Below the pieces are notes generated by a model that had not been told where the DNA came from, made no database searches, and worked only from the letters and a program-made list of their open reading frames with translations. The position numbers and the translations under genes were made by a program. From Clostridia bacterium (lineage in GTDB: Bacteria; Bacillota_A; Clostridia; TANB77; CAG-508), in the NCBI GenBank assembly GCA_017621295.1, contig JAGATI010000208.1:1-9357 (forward strand): DNA of 9,357 nt. The letters are read 5' to 3'. This document shows, one piece after another, positions 1 to 7,133 of this stretch. Each line of letters begins with the position of its first letter. The first letter of the stretch is position 1.

Positions 1-54
1 AAATTAAAAGAAATATTAGACATCAAACCAATCACTGAGCTAATATACAGATAA
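1..54 (+). CDS. C-terminal tail of an unrecognised protein (partial)
   Basis: Reading from base 1 there is an open frame of 17 codons ending in TAA at 52-54, with the C-terminal sequence IKPITELIYR. The composition (mixed hydrophobic, Lys, Glu) looks like the helical end of a real protein, and the first promoter signals appear only after its stop. The piece is too short to assign to a family. The start lies outside the window. It could also be a chance open frame, since 18 codons without a stop is not significant on its own. Confidence 0.4.
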   Translation, partial: KLKEILDIKPITELIYR

Positions 55-154
55 AAAAATTTAAAATAAGCAAATTATAGTGGGAATTTATGAGAGAAAA
101 ATTTGCCACCTATTACTTAACAGATACTTAAAATTAAAATTAAAATTATTTATA

Positions 155-183
155 TTGCATTTTAATTCATTCTATGATACAAT
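155..183 (+). promoter_or_regulatory. Extended -10 promoter of the DUF1653-serS T-box transcript
   Basis: TTGCAT at 155-160 is followed after exactly 17 bases by TACAAT at 178-183, preceded by a TG dinucleotide one base upstream (175-176), which makes an extended -10 element. The predicted transcription start is near 190, just ahead of the T-box leader, which is where the promoter should be. The -35 match is weak (TTG plus poor second half), so the extended -10 probably carries recognition by the housekeeping sigma factor. Confidence 0.6.
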
Positions 184-189
184 GTTTTA

Positions 190-431
190 CAATATTAAGC
201 GTTTTACAAGAGATTAGTACTAAGCTAAATTTTATATAGAGAGACTATGTGTGGTGGAAATAGTTTAAAATGGTTTAAGAATCTCCTCTTGAAGCTTTTA
301 GCGAAAGCTAAACCAGGTTATGCTAGGTTATAAGCATTATTAAGTTATACATATATTTCATTATATGTATAAATTAAGGTGGCACCACGAAACTCTTCGT
401 CCTTATGTTTTCATAAGGACGTTTTTGTTTT
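190..431 (+). ncRNA. T-box riboswitch leader, serine-specific
   Basis: The T-box sequence lies at 376-389 (AAGGTGGCACCACG), close to the family consensus. Stem I is closed by CAAGAG (207-212) pairing with CTCTTG (286-291), with an AGTA motif at 216-219 on the 5' side. The putative specifier is UCU (Ser) at 282-284 after GAA. A stem-III-like hairpin TTTAGC-GAAA-GCTAAA follows at 297-312. The antiterminator is visible: AAGG (376-379) with CCTT (401-404) and ACG (387-389) with CGT (398-400), leaving the UGGCACC bulge. The variable bulge base is C, which pairs with a G discriminator, the base found in bacterial tRNA-Ser. Uncharged tRNA-Ser would favour the antiterminator and expression of DUF1653 and serS. 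Exact 5' end and stem II are not resolved. Confidence 0.9.
398..431 (+). terminator. T-box-regulated intrinsic terminator
   Basis: A perfect 10-bp stem CGTCCTTATG (398-407) and CATAAGGACG (412-421) with a TTTT loop is followed by a T-rich tract at 422-431. The 5' arm overlaps the bases that pair with the T-box in the antiterminator, so the two structures exclude each other. This is the regulated terminator of the leader. Confidence 0.93.
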
Positions 432-474
432 ATAAAGTTTTATAGTATTTATATATTTTTAGGAGGTAATTATT

Positions 475-735
475 ATGGACAATGAAGTTAAAATTGGCAG
501 AGTGTACAGACACTTTAAAGGAAATTACTATTTCGTAGAAGATGTTGCCTATGATAGTGAAACAAAAGAAAGAATGGTAGTATATAAAACATTATATGAA
601 AGAGAAGATCATATAAGGACTTGGGTTAGACCAGAGAAAATGTTCTTATCCCCTATCCCAGAAAGACCCGATAATATAACAGGTCAAACACATAGATTTG
701 AACTTGTAGAAGAATTAGAAAAAAACTACTTATAA
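475..735 (+). CDS. DUF1653 domain protein
   Basis: This 86-residue protein matches the DUF1653 pattern: GRVYRHFKGNYY near residues 8-19, an SETKERMVVYKTLYE block near 28-42, TWVRPEKMF near 49-57, and a C-terminal RFELVEE. The family is a small soluble single-domain protein of unknown biochemical role. The start is supported by AGGAGG at 461-466, 8 bases before the ATG. It is the first gene after the serine T-box and sits 18 bases upstream of serS, so it should respond to serine starvation together with the synthetase. No signal peptide, membrane segment or in-frame CGG is present. The family assignment is by sequence memory and is firm; function remains unknown. Confidence 0.85.
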   Translation: MDNEVKIGRVYRHFKGNYYFVEDVAYDSETKERMVVYKTLYEREDHIRTWVRPEKMFLSPIPERPDNITGQTHRFELVEELEKNYL

Positions 736-753
736 TAAAGAGGAGGAAAGATT

Positions 754-2041
754 ATGATAGATATTAAATTTTTAAGAGAAAATCCGGATATTGTAAAAGA
801 AAATATTAAGAAAAAATTTCAAAACCATAAATTAGTATTAGTAGACGAAGTTATAGAGTTAGACTCTAAAAACCGTGAAGTAAAACTAAATGGTGATGAA
901 TTAAGAAGCAAAAGAAATTCATTAAGCAGTCAAATTGGTGCTCTAATGAAAGAAGGAAAAAAAGATGAAGCAGAAAAAATCAAACTAGAAGTTCAAAAAA
1001 TAAACGAAGAACTTGTAGAAAATGAAAAATTAGAAACTAAATTTTCTGAAGAAATAAAAGCTAGAATGATGAAAATTCCTAACATAATGCATGAGTCTGT
1101 TCCTATAGGAGAAAATGATAGTAAAAATGTAGAAGTAAAAAAATATGGTGACCCTATAGTTCCTGATTACGAAATTCCATATCACGCAGAAATTATGGAA
1201 AAATTATCTGGACTTGATTTAGACTCTGCAAGACGTGTCGCTGGAAATGGTTTTTACTATTTAATGGGTAATATTGCAAGACTTCACTCTAGTATATTAT
1301 CATATGCAAGAGACTTTATGATTAATAAAGGTTTCACTTACTGTATTCCTCCATACATGATTCGTTCTGATGTAGTTACTGGAGTTATGAGTTTTGAAGA
1401 AATGGATGCAATGATGTATAAAATTGAAGGCGAAGACCTATACCTAATTGGAACAAGTGAACATTCAATGATTGGTAAATTTAAAGGACAAATTTTAAAA
1501 GAATCTGAACTTCCTTATATGATGACATCATATTCTCCATGTTTTAGAAAAGAAAAAGGTGCTCATGGTATTGAAGAACGCCGGAGTTTATCGTATACAT
1601 CAATTCGAAAAACAAGAAATGATTGTTGTTTGCAAGCCAGAAGAAAGCTATGAATGGTACGATAAAATGTGGTCTTATACTGTAGAATTATTTAGAAGTC
1701 TAGATATTCCAGTTCGTACATTAGAATGTTGTAGTGGAGATTTAGCAGATTTAAAAGCAAAAAGTGTAGATGTAGAAGCTTGGAGCCCAAGACAGAAAAA
1801 GTATTTTGAAGTTGGAAGTTGTTCTAACTTAACAGATGCTCAAAGTAGACGTCTTGGTATTCGTATTAAAGGAGAAAAAGGAAACTATTATGCACATACA
1901 TTAAATAATACTGTAGTTGCTCCACCTCGTATGTTAATTGCTTTCCTTGAAAATAATTATAATGCTGATGGAAGTATTAATATTCCAGAAGTTTTACGAC
2001 CTTATATGGGTGGTTTAGAAAAGATTACACCTGAAAATTAA
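754..2041 (+). CDS. serS: Seryl-tRNA synthetase, requiring a +1 frameshift at CGGA
   Basis: This is a class II synthetase charging tRNA-Ser, preceded by an AGGAGG site 8 bases upstream (740-745). Residues about 1-110 form the N-terminal tRNA-binding arm with a charged coiled coil. The catalytic domain follows, with IGTSEHSM, the motif 2 strand SYSPCFRKEKGAHGIEER, then GVYRIHQFEKQEM, the ECCSGDLADLKAKS segment, and motif 3 NNTVVAPPRMLIAFLEN. Frame 1 is intact up to 1581 (276 codons), where CGG at 1582-1584 puts the ribosome out of frame and leads to a stop at 1651-1653. Skipping C1582 and reading GGA at 1583-1585 restores the conserved motif 2 sequence and gives 428 residues, normal for SerRS. 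Either half alone lacks a complete active site. The protein is essential, so a dead gene is unlikely; see the recoding site entry. It is controlled by the serine T-box upstream. Confidence 0.93.
1582..1585 (+). other. CGGA recoding site in serS
   Basis: In-frame CGG (codon 277) followed by A. The zero frame gives Arg and stops 23 codons later; omitting C1582 gives GGA (Gly), followed by VYRIHQFEKQEM of SerRS motif 2. The preceding codons are GAA GAA CGC, which read E-E-R and match the family's ERG(L/V)YR pattern when CGGA is Gly. There is no slippery P-site codon and no upstream internal Shine-Dalgarno sequence. Confidence 0.85.
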
Positions 2042-2062
2042 TTTATATTAAGATTTAGCAGT

Positions 2063-2102
2063 ATAACAGTTCTTCTTAGATTTAATTATGTAGGACTGTT
2101 AT
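2063..2102 (+). other. Hairpin in the serS-engB spacer
   Basis: ATAACAGTTC (2063-2072) can pair with GGACTGTTAT (2093-2102) over 10 bp including one G-U pair, with a 20-base loop. No T-tract follows, so it is not a convincing terminator. It may be a partial terminator, an mRNA stability element between serS and engB, or chance. Confidence 0.35.
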
Positions 2103-2141
2103 CTCTAAATTTATCATAAAATATATTATAGGAGAAAAATT

Positions 2142-2727
2142 ATGCAAATTAAAGAACCAAAATTCGAAATATCCGCTGTAAGCCAAAAGCAATATCCAAC
2201 AAATCGGATTACCTGAAATAGTATTAGTTGGAAAATCTAATGTTGGTAAATCTTCATTTATTAATACTATGATTAACAGAAAAAAATTAGCAAGAACAAG
2301 TAGTGAGCCAGGAAAAACAAGACAAATAAATTTTTATAATATGGATAATAAATTCTATTTTGTAGATTTGCCAGGTTATGGATATAGTAAAATGTCTAAA
2401 CAAGAACAATCCAAGGTTAATGGTTTTATTGATGAATATTTACATATTAGAAAAAATATTGCTTTAATTGTATTATTAATAGATATAAGACATGCACCAG
2501 GTAGTAATGATAGATTAATGTATGATTATATAATTCGTTCTGAACTTCCTTTTATTGTAGTTGCAAATAAGGCTGATAAAATTGCTGTTACCAAAGTAGA
2601 TAATGCAGTAAAAGAACTCCAACAAGAATTAAATCCTATTGGAGACTTTACATTTTTACCATTCTCTAGCGAAAGAAAAATATATACAGAAAATGTTTGG
2701 AATTACTTAAATAATTATATTATTTAG
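2142..2727 (+). CDS. engB: Ribosome-biogenesis GTPase EngB/YsxC, requiring a +1 frameshift at CGGA
   Basis: EngB is a small essential GTPase needed for late assembly of the 50S subunit. The ATG at 2142 has AGGAG at 2130-2134. The first 21 codons read as the family N-terminus (EISAVSQKQYP). CGG at 2205-2207 then leads to TGA at 2214. Omitting C2205 gives GLPEIVLVGKSNVGKSSF, with the P-loop at residues 30-38 of the joined protein, the switch region TSSEPGKTRQINFY, the G3 motif DLPGYG, the G4 motif NKAD and the G5 SSE. The joined protein has 194 residues, matching the usual YsxC length of about 195. The next internal ATG (2269) would delete the P-loop and cannot be the true start. The stop codon overlaps the convergent HipA-like gene. 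Confidence 0.93.
2205..2208 (+). other. CGGA recoding site in engB
   Basis: In-frame CGG (codon 22) followed by A, preceded by CCA ACA AAT. The zero frame ends at TGA three codons on. Skipping C2205 reads GGA TTA CCT GAA, Gly-Leu-Pro-Glu, which is the conserved sequence just before the P-loop in YsxC-type GTPases. Early position makes this the clearest case: without recoding no GTPase domain is made at all. Confidence 0.88.
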
Positions 2728-3710
2728 TCTTCAAATGGTATAGCAAAATTGTCAAAACATCTATTTCTTTTTGACGGTTTTGCTACTCCTTTTTCTTCTT
2801 CTATTTCTTGCATGATATCTTTCATCATTTTTATTCTTCCCATTACAAAACTTCTAGCAGATTCCCTATCAAATCCTGGTTCATCATATTTTTCCAAAAT
2901 ATCATCAAGTTTACCGCTTTCTAAATATTCTACTCCTTGTATACAACTTGCTACTTCTTCAGATTTATATTCTAATAAATACCTAATCATACATTCTGGT
3001 GATATATTCACTCCATGTAAATGTATATAATTTTTTCCAAATAACTCTGTATTATCAAAGCAAGGAGCTGATTTTATTCTTTTATTAATGTTATTTACTA
3101 TAATTCCCCAATTCTTTGCACTTCTGTCTCTATTTCCCAAAAGATAATCTTGAAACCATATTTTATATTGTTCACCCATTATTTTATTAACATTTCCCAT
3201 ATATTGAAGTCTTACTTTTTCTCTTTCAATAGCTTCTCTCATGCTTAAGTCATAAAATTTTAAATCTTCTATATTATGAGAAATAATATATTTATATTCT
3301 CTTCCTTGATAACTAGAACTCGTTATTGTATATAAATTGTTACTTTGCATATTGCCAATTACTGCTTCTCTGTTTAATCTATACTGAGGAAAAAAAGAAT
3401 GTGCTTCTATATATTCTTCTCCTGGTTGTACAAAAGATCTTGTAAAAGATGTCTTTTGTTTTAGTTCTTCAAATGCATCGATTCCTAATCTTACTTCTAC
3501 ATTATTTACATTCAAAACACCTGCTATTTCCGATGCAAATAATTCTCTCATATCACCACCATCATAGAAATATGGTTTCCTCTCTAACTTTTGAAACCAA
3601 AGGTCATCATCTGTTCCATCTCTGAATTTCATTTTATATATTTGTGTTGCTGTTCCAGTTTGTAATTTTTGTTTTTTGACATTTTTATAATCTAATTTTG
3701 TTCTATACAT
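2724..3710 (-). CDS. HipA-like kinase-fold protein
   Basis: This 328-residue protein resembles the HipA/CtkA group of kinase-fold proteins. Residues 188-203 read DYLLGNRDRSAKNWGI, corresponding to the catalytic loop (usual form GNxDRHxKN), and CFDN at 217-220 fits the metal-binding Asp segment. Residues 38-45 (WFQKLERK) may supply the ATP-binding Lys. The family His in DRH is Ser here. The start ATG at 3710 lies inside the end of the PHP gene with an 8-base overlap and an AAGGAG site just upstream, so the two are translationally coupled. No HipB-like antitoxin is adjacent, and coupling to a phosphoesterase instead suggests it is not a classical HipBA toxin. Substrate is unknown. Its stop codon overlaps that of engB. 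A phage-type or PI3/4-kinase-like relative is an alternative. Confidence 0.6.
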   Translation of the reverse strand: MYRTKLDYKNVKKQKLQTGTATQIYKMKFRDGTDDDLWFQKLERKPYFYDGGDMRELFASEIAGVLNVNNVEVRLGIDAFEELKQKTSFTRSFVQPGEEYIEAHSFFPQYRLNREAVIGNMQSNNLYTITSSSYQGREYKYIISHNIEDLKFYDLSMREAIEREKVRLQYMGNVNKIMGEQYKIWFQDYLLGNRDRSAKNWGIIVNNINKRIKSAPCFDNTELFGKNYIHLHGVNISPECMIRYLLEYKSEEVASCIQGVEYLESGKLDDILEKYDEPGFDRESARSFVMGRIKMMKDIMQEIEEEKGVAKPSKRNRCFDNFAIPFED

Positions 3711-4593
3711 GCATAATTTCTCCTTCTTTTACCTTTTGTATTTTTCTTATCTCTCTATTTAAATTTGCTATTATTTCTATATCAGATACATTTATGTTAT
3801 TATCTAATCCAGAAACAACTTCCACATTACTCTCTCTATGATAATCTGAGCCTACAGTATATATCATTCCATTTTCTTGTGCAATCTTTTTATATCTAAT
3901 CATCTGTTCAGTTGTATGTGAACTATGTATTGCTTCTATTCCTATTAATCCTATTTCTTTTAATCTAGTAATAATATTCTCTTCAAGTCCACTTCCATAT
4001 CTTGCAATAGTCTTTCCTGGATGTGCCATAATAGGTACTCCTCCACAACTTCTTATTAAATTTATTGCTTCTTCTACACTTAAACAATAAGTTATATTTT
4101 TATATCCAAAATATTCAAATATTTGTGCTTTTGTAACACCTTGTTCATATAAAAATCTCATAATACTACTATCATTTATAAACTTATGACCTATATGTCT
4201 CTCTATATCGGAAATACTAGCATATAAACCAGATGCTTTTACTTTATCTAATAGTCTATTTATGCTATCATCTTTTAGTCTTTTTACAAAAGCTAATTCT
4301 TCTGCCATTCTCTTTTTATCTTTAAATCCATATCCTAAAATATGAACTCTTCTATATTGTTTTCCTGAATTTTTCAAAAGAGTATCTATTTGTGTTTCTA
4401 TTTCGACTCCATTTATAACATTTATGTCTTCTCTTAATGCTATTTTGTTAAATTCTTCTAAATTAGAAATAGTATCATGGTCTGTTAAAGAAATATATTT
4501 CGCTCTTTTTTCTTTAGCAAGCTTTATTAATTCTTCTGGTGTATGATTTCCATCTGATGCATTACTATGCATATGCAAATCAATAAATCCCAT
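3703..4593 (-). CDS. PHP-domain metal-dependent phosphoesterase (TrpH/RNase AM-like)
   Basis: The 296-residue protein carries the complete PHP motif series: HMHSNASDG at residues 7-15, TDHDT at 37-41, GVEIE at 62-66, HILGYG at 84-89, AHPGK at 190-194, IHSSH at 222-226 and GSDYH at 248-252. These His, Asp and Glu residues bind a di- or trinuclear metal site. Characterised relatives hydrolyse 3',5'-nucleoside bisphosphates or short RNA 5' ends; the precise substrate here is not shown. It begins 6 bases after the DUF951 stop codon and overlaps the HipA-like gene by 8 bases, so the three form one operon. Cytoplasmic, no signal peptide. The catalytic family is secure, the substrate is inferred. 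Confidence 0.9.
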   Translation of the reverse strand: MGFIDLHMHSNASDGNHTPEELIKLAKEKRAKYISLTDHDTISNLEEFNKIALREDINVINGVEIETQIDTLLKNSGKQYRRVHILGYGFKDKKRMAEELAFVKRLKDDSINRLLDKVKASGLYASISDIERHIGHKFINDSSIMRFLYEQGVTKAQIFEYFGYKNITYCLSVEEAINLIRSCGGVPIMAHPGKTIARYGSGLEENIITRLKEIGLIGIEAIHSSHTTEQMIRYKKIAQENGMIYTVGSDYHRESNVEVVSGLDNNINVSDIEIIANLNREIRKIQKVKEGEIMHV

Positions 4594-4599
4594 AATTTA

Positions 4600-4782
4600 T
4601 TACTCCTTTTCAATTTTTTTAGTTATAGCCTTAAGTGCTTTTTGTCTTTCTAATACAATAACATGTCCACAACCTAAACACTTTAATTTAAAGTCCACTC
4701 CAACTCTAGTAATTTCCCACAATTTACTTCCACAAGGATGCTGTTTTTTAGTTCTTACAATATCTCCAATATTATATTCCAT
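4600..4782 (-). CDS. DUF951 family protein, small putative zinc-binding
   Basis: This 60-residue protein is a typical DUF951 member: GDIVRTKKQHPCGSKLWEITRVGVDFKLKCLGCG is laid out as in the family, with Cys17, Cys35, Cys38 and nearby His15 and His40 that could bind a metal. Proteins of this family are common in Firmicutes and often lie near replication or serS genes; the function is not known. AGGAGG lies a few bases before the ATG. It leads the minus-strand unit DUF951-PHP-HipA-like, with 6 bases to the PHP gene. No in-frame CGG is present. Confidence 0.88.
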   Translation of the reverse strand: MEYNIGDIVRTKKQHPCGSKLWEITRVGVDFKLKCLGCGHVIVLERQKALKAITKKIEKE

Positions 4783-4802
4783 TCTCTCCTCCTATAACTT
4801 GC

Positions 4803-4831
4803 AATATATCATGCTATTAACAAATTTACAA
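4803..4831 (-). promoter_or_regulatory. Promoter of the DUF951-PHP-HipA-like operon
   Basis: On the minus strand TTGTAA (4831-4826) is followed after 17 bases by TATATT (4808-4803) with a TG one base upstream, forming an extended -10 element. Predicted start near 4796 leaves a leader of about 14 bases that still contains the ribosome binding site at about 4793-4786. The layout mirrors the extended -10 promoter of the T-box transcript. Confidence 0.5.
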
Positions 4832-4900
4832 TATAAATTTCATTTAAAATAATAATTATCACTTATAATTTAATTGATAATTCCATAAAAACACTTACTA

Positions 4901-4930
4901 GCCTAGTCAAGGTATATATATTGACTAGGC
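4901..4930 (-). terminator. Perfect hairpin, probable terminator of the rnj-gltX unit
   Basis: GCCTAGTCAA (4901-4910) and TTGACTAGGC (4921-4930) form a perfect 10-bp stem with a 10-base AT loop, the most GC-rich structure in the 282-base gap between gltX and DUF951. On the minus strand it is followed by a modest T-run (TAGTAAGTGTTTTTA), and it lies about 135 bases after the gltX stop. It could equally be an operator or a small-RNA hairpin. The rest of the gap is AT-rich with no gene I can support. Confidence 0.45.
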
Positions 4931-5064
4931 GGTAACATTATTTCTTAACCAAATGACATAAATACTACAAAAAAATTGAAAAATATAAACATCAAGCATC
5001 TTTATTATTACACAAATACTTTAACCTTTATATTTCTCAATATTCTAAAACTAATTTAATAATA

Positions 5065-6718
5065 TTATTTTACTAATTTATTAAATCTCTCTACAATTCT
5101 ATCTTTTCCCAATACTTTCATTATTTCATATAAGTCTGGAGTATTTTGTCTCTTAGTTAAACTAACTCTAAGTACAGTACTAATATCCCCTACATGACCT
5201 GGCCATTTTTCTGGTTCTTGCTTATATTCTTTTACTTCTCTTGCATAGCCTAATTCTTCTGCTAAATCTTTAATTTTATTAAACCATGTTTGTTTATCAT
5301 CTGATTCATCATAATATTTTTCTACATATAATTTTACTATTTTAGAAACTTCATTTTCATCTGAAATTGTTCCAAATAAATATTCTGAAATATTATCGAA
5401 TTTATCATCATACATATAAATAATATTATCTTTTAAATCTGACCATTTTGAAATATCTTTTCTTGGTTTAGTATTTCCTCTTTCAATTCCTAGAACTTTT
5501 AAAGCATAATCTTTATCATCAAGCATTCTAGTTAGTTCACTATCATATTCTTTGGCCCATTTTGATGCTTCATTATAGACTCTTTCAGCAGAATATTTTG
5601 ATATTACATTTTTGGATACATCTAATAATTTTACCATATCAAATAAAGCTCCACTAACACTCATCTTGTTTAATTGAAAATCAAATTCATTAATAGATTT
5701 ATCGGGATTTTGCTTTCTCCAATTTTCAAATGTTGAATTTGCTATATTCATTAAATATTCATCTACAGATTGTGATGGAATTCCTTCTTCGTGGTAATAT
5801 CCGAACAGCTGCTTCTGGGTCTTTTCTTTTACTTATTTTTCTTTTCTTTCCATTATCTTCTTTCATGATTGGTGCATAATGAGCATATTTTGGTGCCTTA
5901 AATCCTAATTCATAAAATAATTGTAAATGAATTGGAATAGAAGATACCCATTCATCACAACGAATTACATGTGTTGTTCTCATTAGATGGTCATCTACTA
6001 CATGTGCAAAATGATATGTTGGAAGTCCATCTCCCTTTATTATAACTATATCTAAGTCATTTTCTGGAAACTCTATATTTCCTTTTATAACATCTTTATG
6101 TTTTATTTTTTTGTCTTCTCTTCCAGGAGATTTAAAACGAATTACAAATTTTTCTCCATTTTTTATTTTTTCTGCTGCCTCTTCTACAGATAAGTTTCTA
6201 TATTTAGCCCAAACACCATAATATCCTGGTCTAATTTTAGCATCTTCTTGTTTCTTTCTTAATTCTTCTAATTCTTCTGAACTTGCAAAACAAGGATATG
6301 CTTTTCCTTGTGCTAATAAGTATTTTGCATATGCTTTATAAATTTCTCCTCTTTCGCTTTGTTTATATGGACCATAATTTCCTTTTTCTTCACTATCAGA
6401 AATCATTCCTTCATCAAATTCTATATCACAGTTTTTTAAAGAATTTACTATTTCCATAACACCATTTTCTATTTCTCTTTTCTGGTCTGTATCTTCTACT
6501 CTTAAATATAATATGCCATTAGTCTTCTTTGTTAATACACTTTCTAATACACATTGATACAATCCCCCAATATGAACATATCCTGTTGGACTAGGAGCAT
6601 ATCTTGTAACTACTGCTCCTTCTGGTAAATTTCTCATTGGATACTTTTCTTCATAGTATGAGATATCCTTTACATCTGGATATATTAAATTTGCTAAATC
6701 TTTATAATCCATTTTCAT
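5065..6718 (-). CDS. gltX: Glutamyl-tRNA synthetase, requiring a +1 frameshift at CGGA
   Basis: This is a class I synthetase for tRNA-Glu (possibly also tRNA-Gln). RYAPSPTGYVHIGGLY at residues 39-54 holds the HIGH-type motif, and KISKRKDPE near 294-302 is the KMSKS-type loop. Codon 306 is CGG at 5803-5801; staying in frame gives 13 more foreign residues and a stop at 5761-5759. Skipping C5803 and reading GGA (5802-5800) continues as GYYHEEGIPSQSVDEYL and then the helical anticodon-binding domain, to a total of 550 residues, typical of the longer clostridial form. The second ATG (6712) is 8 bases from GGAG and is the likelier start; the first (6718) is only 2 bases from it. It is the last gene of the rnj unit, 8 bases after the small HTH-like gene. 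The first half alone would lack the anticodon domain. Confidence 0.92.
5800..5803 (-). other. CGGA recoding site in gltX
   Basis: Minus-strand in-frame CGG (5803-5801) followed by A5800, preceded by GCA GCT GTT. The zero frame stops after 13 more sense codons. Omitting C5803 gives GGA TAT TAC CAC GAA, continuing the protein eight residues after the KISKR loop. This residue position is less conserved in the family than at the other three sites, so Gly is accepted rather than demanded here. Confidence 0.83.
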
Positions 6719-6720
6719 CT

Positions 6721-6727
6721 CTCCTCT
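6721..6727 (-). promoter_or_regulatory. Ribosome binding site that decides the gltX start
   Basis: Minus-strand AGAGGAG (6727-6721) ends 8 bases before the ATG at 6712 but only 2 bases before the ATG at 6718. The spacing favours 6712, which would remove the first two residues. It overlaps the stop codon of the upstream gene. Confidence 0.6.
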
Positions 6728-7131
6728 TATATTTCTATTTCATCATTACATTTTTGGGATTTATTCTTACTATCTTTTATTTTTTTATCTTCTTCAAAAA
6801 TCTCCTTTGCCAATAATATAGCACTTTCTGAGAAAGGTCTATTACTTGCTTTTAACATTTCTAAAAATTCGCTATAAGTATAACCTTTTGATTTATAATA
6901 TTTTACTGGTCTAATAATTGACTTGTTGACTGGTTTACTAAATTCTTTTTTTTGTCTAATACAAGCCATTACATCTTTTTCATCTTTTAATTTTAAATGT
7001 TTCTTTATGTCATTCATAATAGTTTCTTCACTAACATTATAAAACTCACTAATTTTATCTATTGTTGTTCCTTTTTTTAATTTATATATAATAAATTCTA
7101 TATTATAATTTGCACCTTTAATTTCATTCAA
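6727..7131 (-). CDS. Unrecognised 134-residue protein with an HTH-like segment
   Basis: I do not recognise a named family. Residues about 22-48 (TTIDKISEFYNVSEETIMNDI...) have the spacing of a helix-turn-helix like those in small regulators, and residues 78-110 (YYKSKGYTYSEFLEMLKAS...) look helical. The C-terminus is Lys/Asp/Glu-rich and probably disordered. Translation starts at TTG (7131), 2 bases after the RNase J stop, with GGAGG at 7143-7139 placed 7 bases upstream inside the end of RNase J, so it is coupled to that gene. gltX follows 8 bases later. There is no membrane segment and no in-frame CGG. A DNA- or RNA-binding role is only an inference from the HTH-like pattern and its neighbours. 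Confidence 0.7.
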   Translation of the reverse strand: MNEIKGANYNIEFIIYKLKKGTTIDKISEFYNVSEETIMNDIKKHLKLKDEKDVMACIRQKKEFSKPVNKSIIRPVKYYKSKGYTYSEFLEMLKASNRPFSESAILLAKEIFEEDKKIKDSKNKSQKCNDEIEI

Positions 7132-7133
7132 CT

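Noticed and set aside
72..115. Imperfect inverted repeat after the first partial gene as a terminator
   Set aside because: The pairing around ATAGTGGGAATTT and AAATTTGCCACCTAT has mismatches and bulges and no T-tract follows.
785..788. CGGA in serS as a further recoding site
   Set aside because: It is out of frame (CCG GAT, Pro-Asp) and the protein reads normally through it. The same holds for TCG GAA at about 3532-3529. CGGA at 4209-4212 and 7164-7167 is on the non-coding strand.
1570..1600. prfB-type programmed frameshift with an internal Shine-Dalgarno and slippery codon
   Set aside because: No AGGGGG-like sequence at the right distance and no slippery P-site codon are present at this or the other three sites, and no stop codon occupies the A site.
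1559..2041. A separate gene for the second half of SerRS starting at ATG 1559
   Set aside because: The first eight residues are out-of-frame noise with no ribosome binding site, and the rest completes SerRS from residue 277. It is the continuation of serS after the +1 shift.
2269..2727. engB starting at ATG 2269
   Set aside because: This start would remove the P-loop (GKSNVGKSS) encoded upstream, and no ribosome binding site precedes it. The true start is 2142 with the shift at 2205.
2749..3030. A 93-codon plus-strand open frame
   Set aside because: It lies antisense within the HipA-like gene, has no ribosome binding site and has a low-complexity Ser/Phe/Ile composition typical of a shadow frame.
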